Below, one piece after another: positions 1-5,919 of a stretch of DNA of 12,625 nt (its first letter is position 1; every line of letters starts with the position of its first letter). Below the pieces are notes generated by a model that did no database searches, was not told where the DNA came from, and was given only the letters and a program-made list of their open reading frames with translations. The position numbers and the translations under genes were made by a program. Origin of the DNA: an uncultured Oribacterium sp. (GTDB taxonomy: Bacteria > Bacillota > Clostridia > Lachnospirales > Lachnospiraceae); contig CAKQPT010000048.1 in assembly GCA_934270345.1 (NCBI GenBank), positions 1 through 12,625 on the forward strand, in the 5' to 3' direction.

Positions 1-57
1 TGCCGCCAGAACGCCCGAAATCACAAGAATTGGTTCTTTACGAATGAATGATTGCAA
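1..57 (-). CDS. N-terminus of a membrane protein cut by the window edge, possibly an SLC13-type permease
   Basis: The leftward frame stays open from a TTG codon at 55-57 to the window edge. It gives a short polar segment (QSFIRKEP) followed by hydrophobic residues (ILVISGVLAA), the usual beginning of a polytopic membrane protein. The pattern FI-(K/R)-KEP followed by a hydrophobic helix resembles the start of SLC13/ArsB-like permeases of Clostridia, but only 19 codons are visible. On the minus strand AGGTGG lies about six bases before the TTG, which supports that start. A GTG three codons upstream in the same frame is an alternative. The family assignment is a guess from the N-terminus alone. 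Confidence 0.35.
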   Translation of the reverse strand, partial: MQSFIRKEPILVISGVLAA

Positions 58-132
58 ATTATCCACCTGCCTTCTTCAAATTTTCTGTTCCTTACAACTT
101 CCGATTTATCATCGAGACGCTTCATTCACATA

Positions 133-201
133 TCAGATGATGATCCCTTCCAGATGATCGCATTCGTGCTGTATGATCTGCGCTGTCCAGCCGGTAATCA
201 T
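133..201 (-). pseudogene. def: C-terminal fragment of peptide deformylase
   Basis: The minus-strand frame ending in TGA at 133-135 encodes about 23 residues that include GWTAQIIQHECDHLEG. HECDH is the metal-binding HExxDH-type motif 3 of peptide deformylase, the enzyme that removes the formyl group from nascent proteins. The family's tail normally ends a few residues later, as here. The two upstream motifs (GxGLAAxQ and EGCLS) are absent: upstream the frame runs into LMW-PTP-tail sequence and meets a stop at about 225-227. This is therefore a 3' remnant with no start, and it cannot make an active enzyme. Its end nearest the LMW-PTP remnant marks a recombination junction close to position 200. 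Confidence 0.7.
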
Positions 202-254
202 GCCAATGTCTTCACCAGCAGTCCGTCACTGTAACACCTCGTCGCGATTTGTGC
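198..254 (-). pseudogene. LMW-PTP 3'-end remnant, copy 1
   Basis: The minus strand reads AQIA, then a diverged stretch, then SDGLLVKTLA and a TGA at 198-200. The last 18 residues of the intact LMW-PTP at 4039-4494 are AQIAEGCDGLLVETLA preceded by AC. On the DNA, 201-230 matches 4041-4070 at 28 of 30 bases. After that a small insertion (about six bases) precedes a second matching stretch (CGCGATTTGTGC). There is no phosphatase N-terminus or catalytic CX5R loop, so only the gene's 3' end is present. It directly abuts the peptide deformylase remnant. It is one of three copies of this tail, all in the same orientation. Confidence 0.7.
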
Positions 255-502
255 CCGTCATCTCCAGCGCCTTTATCCTCGACTCCATTCTAAATACTAC
301 GCACATTGTAGTAAAAATATTATCATACACCTATGCCTGAAAATCCCGAAAAGTCACTATTTTCGATTGTGATCCAGTATATAAAAGTCATGAACATCAT
401 TTATATATACAATATCAGGAATATATTTACTGAACCTATGAATTAACGCTGAATTTCCGACGTATTCACAATATAATATCTTCAGGAAGGAGGCTATAAA
501 TT
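255..502. other. AT-rich intergenic region upstream of the ATPase gene
   Basis: No convincing gene is seen here. A 24-codon minus-strand frame (304-306 start, stop overlapping the LMW-PTP remnant) has no ribosome binding site and was not recognised. On the plus strand a consensus TATAAT lies at 472-477, with a weak CTGAAT 17 bases upstream (449-454). This could be the promoter for the ATPase gene, giving a very short leader before the GGAAGGAGG ribosome binding site at 486-494. The base composition is much more AT-rich than the right half of the window. Confidence 0.4.
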
Positions 503-1696
503 ATGTTATGCCAGTTTTCATTTCAGAATTTCAAGTCCTACAAGGGAGAAACAACCTTAGATTTTCAGGCGGTCACACTGCCTGAATTCAGAGAGACATT
601 GATTACAGAGGAAAAGGCGCTCGATCTGCTACCTGTGAATGTCATCTATGGCCCTAATGGAGGCGGCAAGTCCAATCTGCTCCAAGCGCTTTCATGCGTG
701 ATATCCACGATCGTAATGCCTGTGAATGAACTGGAAAAGAATCGTCAAAATCTCATCCTTCAGCAGAAGGTTGATGCAGTTCCCTTCCTCTTTGATCAGA
801 CCTCCGCAAGCGAGCCTGTTGAGTTTCGAATCTTCTTTCGGATTGCAAAGAATGAATACTGCTATTATATCGCTTTCAAGGATGATGAGGTTATCACAGA
901 ATCTCTCTATCGTAAGCAGATCACAGGCAAAAAGTCAGCGAGCATATTCGAAAGGGAGACAGACAGCATCACACTTGGTGCTTCCATAAATAAAAAGAGT
1001 ATCAACACAAGTGTCAATCCGAAGATGCCGTACCTCTCCTTCCTTGCAATCAACTATGACATTCCGGTGATCAGTGAGGTTATGACCTGGTTCGAGAGCT
1101 GCATCATCAGAAGCTATGCCAATCCTGTGGTAGAGCATCAGATCATGCTGGCAAAGGATTCTCCTTTCAAGGATCAGTTTATTCGTGTCTTAAATGACAT
1201 GGATATTGATATTACCGATTATCGTTATGATGAAGAGCGTAAGCAGATCTTCATGAAGAGAAATGTGGGCTCAGCAGATTATGAGCTTCCTTTTTCTGAT
1301 GAATCCGATGGCACCAGAAAGCTGATTGCGGCTCTTCCGGTGATTCTGCTGGCGCTTCGAGAAGGCCGTCTGGTTATCATCGATGAATTAGACGCCAAGC
1401 TTCATCCCAAGCTTCTAAAGTACGTCATCTTGCTTTTTAAGAATAAGGAAATCAATAAGTATGGGACACAGCTTCTCTTCACATCGCACGACATGTATAC
1501 CCTGAAAAATACAGTCTTTCGCCGCGATGAAATCTGGTTCGCAGCAGAAAATGATGCACATGAAAGCGAAATCTATTCACTTCATGAAATTCGCGGAGAG
1601 GACAACGAACGAATCAAGAGCACCGCAGCCTACGACAAGCAGTATCTGGAAGGTCGTTACGGAGCAGATCCATATCTTTCCGATATGCTGGGATGA
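503..1696 (+). CDS. AAA15-family ATPase, abortive-infection/defence type
   Basis: A 397-residue P-loop ATPase of the SMC/ABC-like AAA15/AAA21 type (COG1106 style), predicted to be cytoplasmic. The Walker A motif is GPNGGGKSN (residues 50-58). The signature-like SDESDGTRKL is at 265-274, Walker B is LVIIDEL (290-296) with DAKLHP following, and the switch His is in TSHD (327-330). A YLEGRYGADP tail (381-390) is typical of the group. The start is set by GGAAGGAGG eight bases before ATG, and the length is normal. Such ATPases are the motor subunits of abortive-infection systems (AbiL, RloB-linked, PARIS-like), usually next to a second effector gene such as RloB or a TOPRIM protein. None follows here. 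The gene is isolated between two LMW-PTP-tail remnants, which suggests a transferred cassette. The defence role is inferred from family only. Confidence 0.8.
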   Translation: MLCQFSFQNFKSYKGETTLDFQAVTLPEFRETLITEEKALDLLPVNVIYGPNGGGKSNLLQALSCVISTIVMPVNELEKNRQNLILQQKVDAVPFLFDQTSASEPVEFRIFFRIAKNEYCYYIAFKDDEVITESLYRKQITGKKSASIFERETDSITLGASINKKSINTSVNPKMPYLSFLAINYDIPVISEVMTWFESCIIRSYANPVVEHQIMLAKDSPFKDQFIRVLNDMDIDITDYRYDEERKQIFMKRNVGSADYELPFSDESDGTRKLIAALPVILLALREGRLVIIDELDAKLHPKLLKYVILLFKNKEINKYGTQLLFTSHDMYTLKNTVFRRDEIWFAAENDAHESEIYSLHEIRGEDNERIKSTAAYDKQYLEGRYGADPYLSDMLG

Positions 1697-1743
1697 TTAT
1701 GGCAGGCTTCTGTTGTTAGTCGTTTTTTCGTTATCCGCAACTA

Positions 1744-1758
1744 GTGCAAAATTTGCAC
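1744..1758. repeat. 15-base perfect palindrome GTGCAAA-A-TTTGCAC
   Basis: Seven-base arms flank a single central A, 48 bases after the ATPase stop codon. No T-run follows on either strand, so it does not look like an intrinsic terminator. It could be a regulator binding site or chance. The remaining sequence between 1697 and 1817 shows no other recognisable feature. Confidence 0.3.
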
Positions 1759-1817
1759 CAGTTGCTTTCTCAGACAAAATGCCACAACCAGCTCTTCCGT
1801 CCCACACATCATCTATC

Positions 1818-1865
1818 CTATGCAAATGTCTCCGCCAGCAGTCCGTCACATCCCTCCGCGATCTG
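1818..1865 (-). pseudogene. LMW-PTP 3'-end remnant, copy 2
   Basis: The minus strand reads QIAEGCDGLLAETFA then TAG (1818-1820), nearly identical to the QIAEGCDGLLVETLA tail of the intact phosphatase at 4039-4494. The DNA of 1821-1863 matches 4042-4084 apart from about four substitutions, then similarity stops abruptly. The upstream in-frame sequence is not phosphatase but an antitoxin-like fragment. The copy is short, lacks all catalytic residues, and has the same orientation as copy 1 and the intact gene. Confidence 0.75.
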
Positions 1866-1982
1866 CGGTGTACCGTCATCGTTCAGGCCCTTTTTTAACT
1901 CCAGATCAAGTTCTTCTCTGCTCAAGCCACCAATCACAGTGGGCTTTGCAGATGGTAGATGCAGCTTTAGAGGCACTTCACC
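1866..1982 (-). pseudogene. C-terminal part of a RelB/DinJ-type antitoxin, fused to the LMW-PTP tail
   Basis: In frame with the phosphatase tail, the minus strand encodes GEVPLKLHLPSAKPTVIGG followed by LSREELDLELKKGLNDD. This matches the C-terminal half of RelB/DinJ antitoxins of Firmicutes, where an IPF-x-(L/V)-x-LP segment is followed by a short (S/T)-(K/R)-E-(E/Q) helix that wraps the toxin. The ribbon-helix-helix DNA-binding N-terminus is missing, a stop codon lies upstream in this frame at 2001-2003, and no toxin gene is present. The fragment overlaps the last codons of the GH5 gene in another frame, so the GH5 stop lies in this foreign segment. It is a dead remnant that marks a junction. 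Confidence 0.6.
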
Positions 1983-3004
1983 ATGCTCCGGTTCCAAAGC
2001 TTAAGCAATTGTTCGCAAATCGGTGCATAATGTTCCCCAATAAGTCCGAAATCCATCTCCTTATAAGTCCAGACAGCACAGCCGATACCGAACTGTCGGA
2101 ATACGGTATCCACATCTGTGAACCAGCGTAGAGTATCTTCTACAGGAGCCTGATCAATAACACCGAATTCTCCACAGTACAATGTCACTCCGGCATTTTT
2201 GGCAGCAGTAACCGCTTCCATTACCATTTCTGTGATAAATTCTGGTCCCATGGTCAGTGACTGTGCCTTACAGACCACTTCGCCCTGATATCCGATGGGC
2301 AGCGACTTTGTACGATAATAGTCCATCGTTTCCGGATAATAGATATCTTCGGACTGGCTGATGGTCGGCACCCAATGTGCTTTCTGATGGGTAAACAACA
2401 ATGGCTCATAGAAATGGAACGTGAAGAGTATATTTTCATCCTTGGGCTTCTCCAACAGTTTCAATGTCTTCACACTGTTCCATTGAATTCCACCGTAAAT
2501 AATAATCGTATCTCTGGCTATTCGGCGAATAGCGTCCACCGTTTCCGCAATGAGCAGATTCCACGCTTCCGCATTTTCCTGCTCTACCACTTCATTCAGC
2601 AGTTCAAACGCTACATGAGTCTCGATCGCATAATGCTCTGCAATCTTGATCCATAGATTTACAAAACGCTTCTGCACCTCTTTATTTGTAAACAGAATAT
2701 TCTTTTTCTTATTTCCGGCATTATTAAAATCATAGCCATACGCTTTATGTAGATCCAGTACGATGTTCAATCCCAGCCGTTTACACCAGTCCACCACTTT
2801 GGTCACATAGGCAAAGCCCTCTTCTCTGGTCCTGCCATATTCATCTTCCAGTACTTCATAATCAATTGGCAGACGTACATGGTCAAATCCCATGGAAGCA
2901 ATCTTATGAATGTCTTCCTCCTGAATAAATACATCGTAGTGTTCTGTGCTATGGACACACTGAGATAAATAGCCACCTAAATTGATACCTCGCTCTAATT
3001 TCAA
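1967..3004 (-). CDS. Glycoside hydrolase family 5 (cellulase-like) enzyme, cytoplasmic
   Basis: A 345-residue retaining beta-glycosidase of the GH5 (beta/alpha)8 barrel type, with the N-terminal RGINLGG motif (5-11) and HVRLPIDY (42-49). The acid/base Glu is in LLNE (E138), the substrate-site His/Tyr are in FHFYE (197-199), and the nucleophile Glu is in CGEFG (E279). WTYKEMDFG (312-320) closes the active site. No signal peptide is seen, so it probably acts on imported oligosaccharides. The start is TTG at 3002-3004, supported by AGGAGG eight bases upstream. The last residues after LLKLW (337-345) overlap a foreign antitoxin fragment and may not be the original C-terminus. It is divergent from an AraC regulator, its probable controller. 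The substrate cannot be read from the sequence. Confidence 0.88.
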   Translation of the reverse strand: MKLERGINLGGYLSQCVHSTEHYDVFIQEEDIHKIASMGFDHVRLPIDYEVLEDEYGRTREEGFAYVTKVVDWCKRLGLNIVLDLHKAYGYDFNNAGNKKKNILFTNKEVQKRFVNLWIKIAEHYAIETHVAFELLNEVVEQENAEAWNLLIAETVDAIRRIARDTIIIYGGIQWNSVKTLKLLEKPKDENILFTFHFYEPLLFTHQKAHWVPTISQSEDIYYPETMDYYRTKSLPIGYQGEVVCKAQSLTMGPEFITEMVMEAVTAAKNAGVTLYCGEFGVIDQAPVEDTLRWFTDVDTVFRQFGIGCAVWTYKEMDFGLIGEHYAPICEQLLKLWNRSMVKCL

Positions 3005-3236
3005 GCTCTTGCCCTCCTGATTCTTCGCAACGGAAAATTTATGATCCTGCAGTTCGTCTTTTCTCCATCATATAATTTGAAGCAAAAATCATATATCGTT
3101 TCTATGTTATTTTTATCGCTTTTATGTCATATTATATCTAGTTATCAGTGCGTCCCTCTCTTCACTGCTCTACACAAGGGAAAGAACCGCATTACGGTTT
3201 TGAAAAGAACTTTTATAACTTCAGAAAGGTGTACAT
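3005..3236. promoter_or_regulatory. Divergent control region between the GH5 and AraC genes
   Basis: This 232-base AT-rich gap must hold the promoters of both divergent genes. A TATAAT on the minus strand (3131-3136) could serve the GH5 gene and a TATAAC on the plus strand (3214-3219) could serve the AraC gene. Neither has a convincing -35 box at 16-18 bases, as is common for promoters that need an AraC activator. The GH5 ribosome binding site (AGGAGG, minus strand) is at 3013-3018. No clear pair of operator half-sites was found by eye. Confidence 0.4.
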
Positions 3237-4001
3237 ATGAACATTCCTCAGGAACTGCTCTATCAACAATATGTCCGCAGAGAATCAGAGACTTATCGCG
3301 CCCCTTATGATCCGGAACCGGAATTCTACAGCTATGTCAGACAGGGAAATACCGAAAAAGTAAACGTATTATGCCGCGAATCTTTTCAGGAAAAGAAAGG
3401 CCTGGGTGTCCTCTCGGATTCTCCTCTGCAAAATCTGAAATACCACTTTGCCATCACTGCTGCCATGCTGGCAAGATACTGCATCGAAGGTGGTATGGAA
3501 GCCACAGAGGCTTACGATCTAAGCGACTACTACATTCATAAGGCGGATCGAATGAAATCAAAAAGAGAAATTTCCGACCTGCACCCGCAGATGTGTCTGG
3601 ATTACACTACTCGTATGGAAAAATTGCATAGAAATCATGCCTGCTCCCGTCCGGTTGCCCTGTGTCTGGAATATATCTATGATCATTTACATAATCGTAT
3701 CACTGTCCCGACGCTCGCCACTCATGCCGGTATATCGCCCAGTTATTTAAGTCGCCTGTTCGCAAAAGAGATGGGAATTTCTGTCAGTTCCTATATACAG
3801 AGCAAAAAAATAGAGACCGCTCAGAATATGCTTTGTCATTCCGATTATGCGATCTCCGTAATTTCTAATACCCTGGCGTTTCCCAGTCAAAGTTATTTCA
3901 CATCTGTTTTCAGGGAAAAGACCGGGAAAACACCAATGCAGTATCGTGCAGAACACTTCCGCACTTCCTGCGCCCGTATACGCCCCAGCGGCGAATCATA
4001 G
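3237..4001 (+). CDS. AraC-family transcriptional regulator
   Basis: A 254-residue regulator with two C-terminal helix-turn-helix units of the AraC/XylS type (about 157-178 and 205-230). The second contains the usual (F/Y)-x-S-x-SYF-x-x-x-F-(R/K)-x-x-x-G-x-(S/T)-P pattern (SQSYFTSVFREKTGKTP). The N-terminal part is not the classic sugar-binding cupin. It is a helical domain seen in many Clostridia AraC proteins, with YSYVRQGNTEKV (31-42) and the conserved AARYCIEGGM-like stretch (79-87). Its ligand is unknown. GAAAGGTG lies six bases before the ATG and supports this start. The gene diverges from the GH5 gene, which it probably controls in response to a sugar. It ends 37 bases before the convergent LMW-PTP gene. 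Confidence 0.87.
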   Translation: MNIPQELLYQQYVRRESETYRAPYDPEPEFYSYVRQGNTEKVNVLCRESFQEKKGLGVLSDSPLQNLKYHFAITAAMLARYCIEGGMEATEAYDLSDYYIHKADRMKSKREISDLHPQMCLDYTTRMEKLHRNHACSRPVALCLEYIYDHLHNRITVPTLATHAGISPSYLSRLFAKEMGISVSSYIQSKKIETAQNMLCHSDYAISVISNTLAFPSQSYFTSVFREKTGKTPMQYRAEHFRTSCARIRPSGES

Positions 4002-4038
4002 TATTGAATCGACATCATTTTAATTGCTACCTCATACG

Positions 4039-4494
4039 TTATGCCAATGTCTCCACCAGCAGCCCGTCACATCCCTCCGCGATTTGTGCTGCGCACGCAT
4101 CGAACTTCCGCGTGTACCACGGATCGTCGATGATCTCGTCCGGGCGACCGGAGTACTCCATGAGGTAATGAATCTTCCCCTCCGGATCCTCCCCGAGGAT
4201 GCGCTTCATATAGAACATGTTCTCCTCATCCATCCCGATCAGAAGGTCATAGGCATCATAATCCGAGCGCTTCAGCTGCCGCGCCCGATGCGTCCCGACC
4301 GGCACACCTCTCCGCTCCAGCGCCGCCTTCATCGGCGGATAAATCGCATTCCCGATCTCCTCCGTCGACGTCGCCGCCGAATCGATTACAAACTCTGATG
4401 CCAGTCCCCGCCGGTTCACCAGATCCTGAAATATGTACTGCGCAGAAACACTGCGACAGATGTTGCCGTGGCAAACGAAAAGTATACGAACCAT
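4039..4494 (-). CDS. Low-molecular-weight protein tyrosine phosphatase
   Basis: A complete 151-residue cytoplasmic enzyme that hydrolyses phosphotyrosine (or phosphoarginine in some Firmicutes). The catalytic P-loop is CHGNICRS (C8 nucleophile, R14, S15), and the general acid is Asp124 in DDPWY. AAGGAG lies about ten bases before the ATG. No tyrosine kinase or capsule gene is nearby, so the substrate is open. The gene is richer in GC than the GH5/AraC pair beside it. Its final ~45 bases exist in two further truncated copies to the left (198-254 and 1818-1865), so its 3' end looks like a recombination or attachment point. The downstream side is convergent with the AraC gene. Confidence 0.92.
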   Translation of the reverse strand: MVRILFVCHGNICRSVSAQYIFQDLVNRRGLASEFVIDSAATSTEEIGNAIYPPMKAALERRGVPVGTHRARQLKRSDYDAYDLLIGMDEENMFYMKRILGEDPEGKIHYLMEYSGRPDEIIDDPWYTRKFDACAAQIAEGCDGLLVETLA

Positions 4495-4504
4495 AATATT
4501 TTTC

Positions 4505-4692
4505 TCCTTTTACCCCAGACGGGTACAAAATCACCCAAGGTGGGCATTTTAAACGATTGGTCTTTATAAAAAGAAGCACAGGCCCCAAAGTGCTCTGTGC
4601 TTACTGATTTCTCATATTCGATTCCGAAGCACCTCATTCAATATACCATAGGACCAGATGAACTGCCACTTTAGTTGATGGGGGTAAAAGGA
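4505..4692. repeat. 12-base perfect inverted repeat, 188-base span
   Basis: TCCTTTTACCCC (4505-4516) and GGGGTAAAAGGA (4681-4692) are exact reverse complements. The left copy contains the ribosome binding site of the LMW-PTP gene. The match does not extend outward and no target-site duplication is visible, so a miniature transposable element is possible but not supported. Confidence 0.4.
4562..4602 (-). terminator. Intrinsic-terminator-like hairpin in the LMW-PTP leader
   Basis: Read on the minus strand, AAGCACAG (4595-4602) pairs perfectly with CTGTGCTT (4574-4581) across a 13-base loop and is followed by CTTTTTATAA. That is the form of a Rho-independent terminator. It points toward the LMW-PTP start, 80 bases further on, so it would act either as an attenuator in the leader or as the end of a short RNA started at the minus-strand promoter near 4640. 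It could also be a relic of a lost gene. Confidence 0.45.
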
Positions 4693-4803
4693 CCGTAAAC
4701 TTCCTTTAGGATATGGTATACTATTTATGGAACTATGAGCACATCTATCTACAGCGATTGGATGTGAACGCCCTGCCGGAGACGGCGGAAAGGAAGGAAT
4801 ACG

Positions 4804-5913
4804 ATGAAAAAACCGCTTAAAATCACATTGATCTCATTGGGTGCGGTTCTTGCCGTTTTACTCGCTGGCGTGCTTGTGTTTACGGGCATGTATTTTACCC
4901 GTTTTCAAACAGCTGGCAGCATAGAGAAGCTGACCAGTTATGACGACGGGTACAACCTTTACCGAATGGATGTAAAATACGATTACAGCCTTGATGATGT
5001 CATAAATTACGGTATTACCGATAATCAGACGATGATCGACGCCATTCTGAAGGAGGCGCTGCCGATGCTCCCCGTGAGTATCAAGGTACCCGACTTCGGC
5101 TGCACAGCGTTTACGCTGTCCGACTCCGACGGCGATGTCCATATGGGGCGCAACTACGATTTCAAGAACGACAGCTCGGCCATGCTTGTATATTGCACTC
5201 CAAAGAACGGGTATAAATCGGTCGCCTGCGCGGCGCTCGATAATATTTCGGCAAATGTCCCTGACGAAAGCATGCAAAAAAGGCTCGCAACCCTGACTGC
5301 TCCGTTCATCTGCCTTGACGGAATAAATGAAAAGGGCGTCTCCATCGCTGTCCTGACGCTTGACAGTGAGCCTGTACACCAGGATACGGGGAAGCCCGTC
5401 ATCGCGACTACGCTTGCAATCCGTCTGGTGCTGGATCGGGCGGCAAGCACGGAGGAGGCGGTTGAGCTTCTCAGGCAATACGATATGTTTGCTTCGAGCG
5501 GCAGGGATTATCATTTCTATATCACCGATGCCACAGGCGACGGCAGAGTGATCGAATACGACTGCGAGAGCGAAGCGCGTGAGTTTGTCGCAACGCCGAT
5601 AAACGCCATAACAAACTTTTACGGCTTATACAAAGAAAAGGTGCTGCCGAATCAGAAAAACGGTATTTACGGTCACGGCAGAGAACGTTATGATGCCGTA
5701 TTAGACGTATTTGAACAGCAAAGCGGAAATTATACGGACGATACCGTATGGGCGGCTCTGATCGCAGCCTCGCAGGAGCCAAATCCCGAAGATATCACGA
5801 GCAACACGCAATGGTCTATCGCCTACAACAATACCGACCTTACCGCCGACATTGTCCTGCGAAGACACTGGAACGATATCACGCACTACGGACTGACGAC
5901 GAACGAAACTTAG
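4804..5913 (+). CDS. Membrane-anchored Ntn hydrolase of the choloylglycine hydrolase/penicillin acylase type
   Basis: A 369-residue linear-amide hydrolase. Residues 7-30 form a hydrophobic signal or anchor helix after MKKPLK, so the enzyme is probably extracellular and tethered. The likely catalytic Cys is C100 in FGCTAF, followed by GRNYDF (115-120). The spacing C100-R116-D119 equals Cys2-Arg18-Asp21 of bile salt hydrolases. LDGINEKG (171-178) and ITNFYG (269-274) supply the expected Asn residues. Because Cys is internal, activity needs cleavage of Gly99-Cys100, as in peptidase C45 acyltransferases. The start is supported by AAGGAAGG before the ATG. Whether it cleaves bile salts, penicillin V, N-acyl homoserine lactones or another amide cannot be told. 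It converges with trxB, with six bases between the stops. Confidence 0.82.
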   Translation: MKKPLKITLISLGAVLAVLLAGVLVFTGMYFTRFQTAGSIEKLTSYDDGYNLYRMDVKYDYSLDDVINYGITDNQTMIDAILKEALPMLPVSIKVPDFGCTAFTLSDSDGDVHMGRNYDFKNDSSAMLVYCTPKNGYKSVACAALDNISANVPDESMQKRLATLTAPFICLDGINEKGVSIAVLTLDSEPVHQDTGKPVIATTLAIRLVLDRAASTEEAVELLRQYDMFASSGRDYHFYITDATGDGRVIEYDCESEAREFVATPINAITNFYGLYKEKVLPNQKNGIYGHGRERYDAVLDVFEQQSGNYTDDTVWAALIAASQEPNPEDITSNTQWSIAYNNTDLTADIVLRRHWNDITHYGLTTNET

Positions 5914-5919
5914 TCCGAG

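Larger units (their letters stand above)
4495..4803. promoter_or_regulatory. Intergenic region with two outward extended -10 promoters
   Basis: On the plus strand TGGTATACT (hexamer 4717-4722) is an extended -10 box for the downstream Ntn hydrolase. The -35 match is poor, as is usual for this class. On the minus strand TGGTATATT (hexamer 4640-4645) is an equivalent extended -10 facing the LMW-PTP gene. A hairpin followed by a T-run lies about 30 bases downstream of the latter. A perfect 12-base inverted repeat (4505-4516 and 4681-4692) brackets both. No gene is seen in the region. Promoter calls are by eye. Confidence 0.45.

Noticed and set aside
52..234. A 60-codon plus-strand frame
   Set aside because: It lies opposite the peptide deformylase and LMW-PTP remnants, which explain the sequence better, and it has no ribosome binding site.
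4505..4692. A miniature inverted-repeat transposable element
   Set aside because: There is a 12-base inverted repeat but no flanking direct repeat, no extension of the arms, and one arm overlaps a functional ribosome binding site.
4858..5514. A 218-codon minus-strand open frame within the Ntn hydrolase
   Set aside because: The plus-strand frame has clear catalytic motifs and a signal helix. The antisense frame has none and lacks a ribosome binding site.
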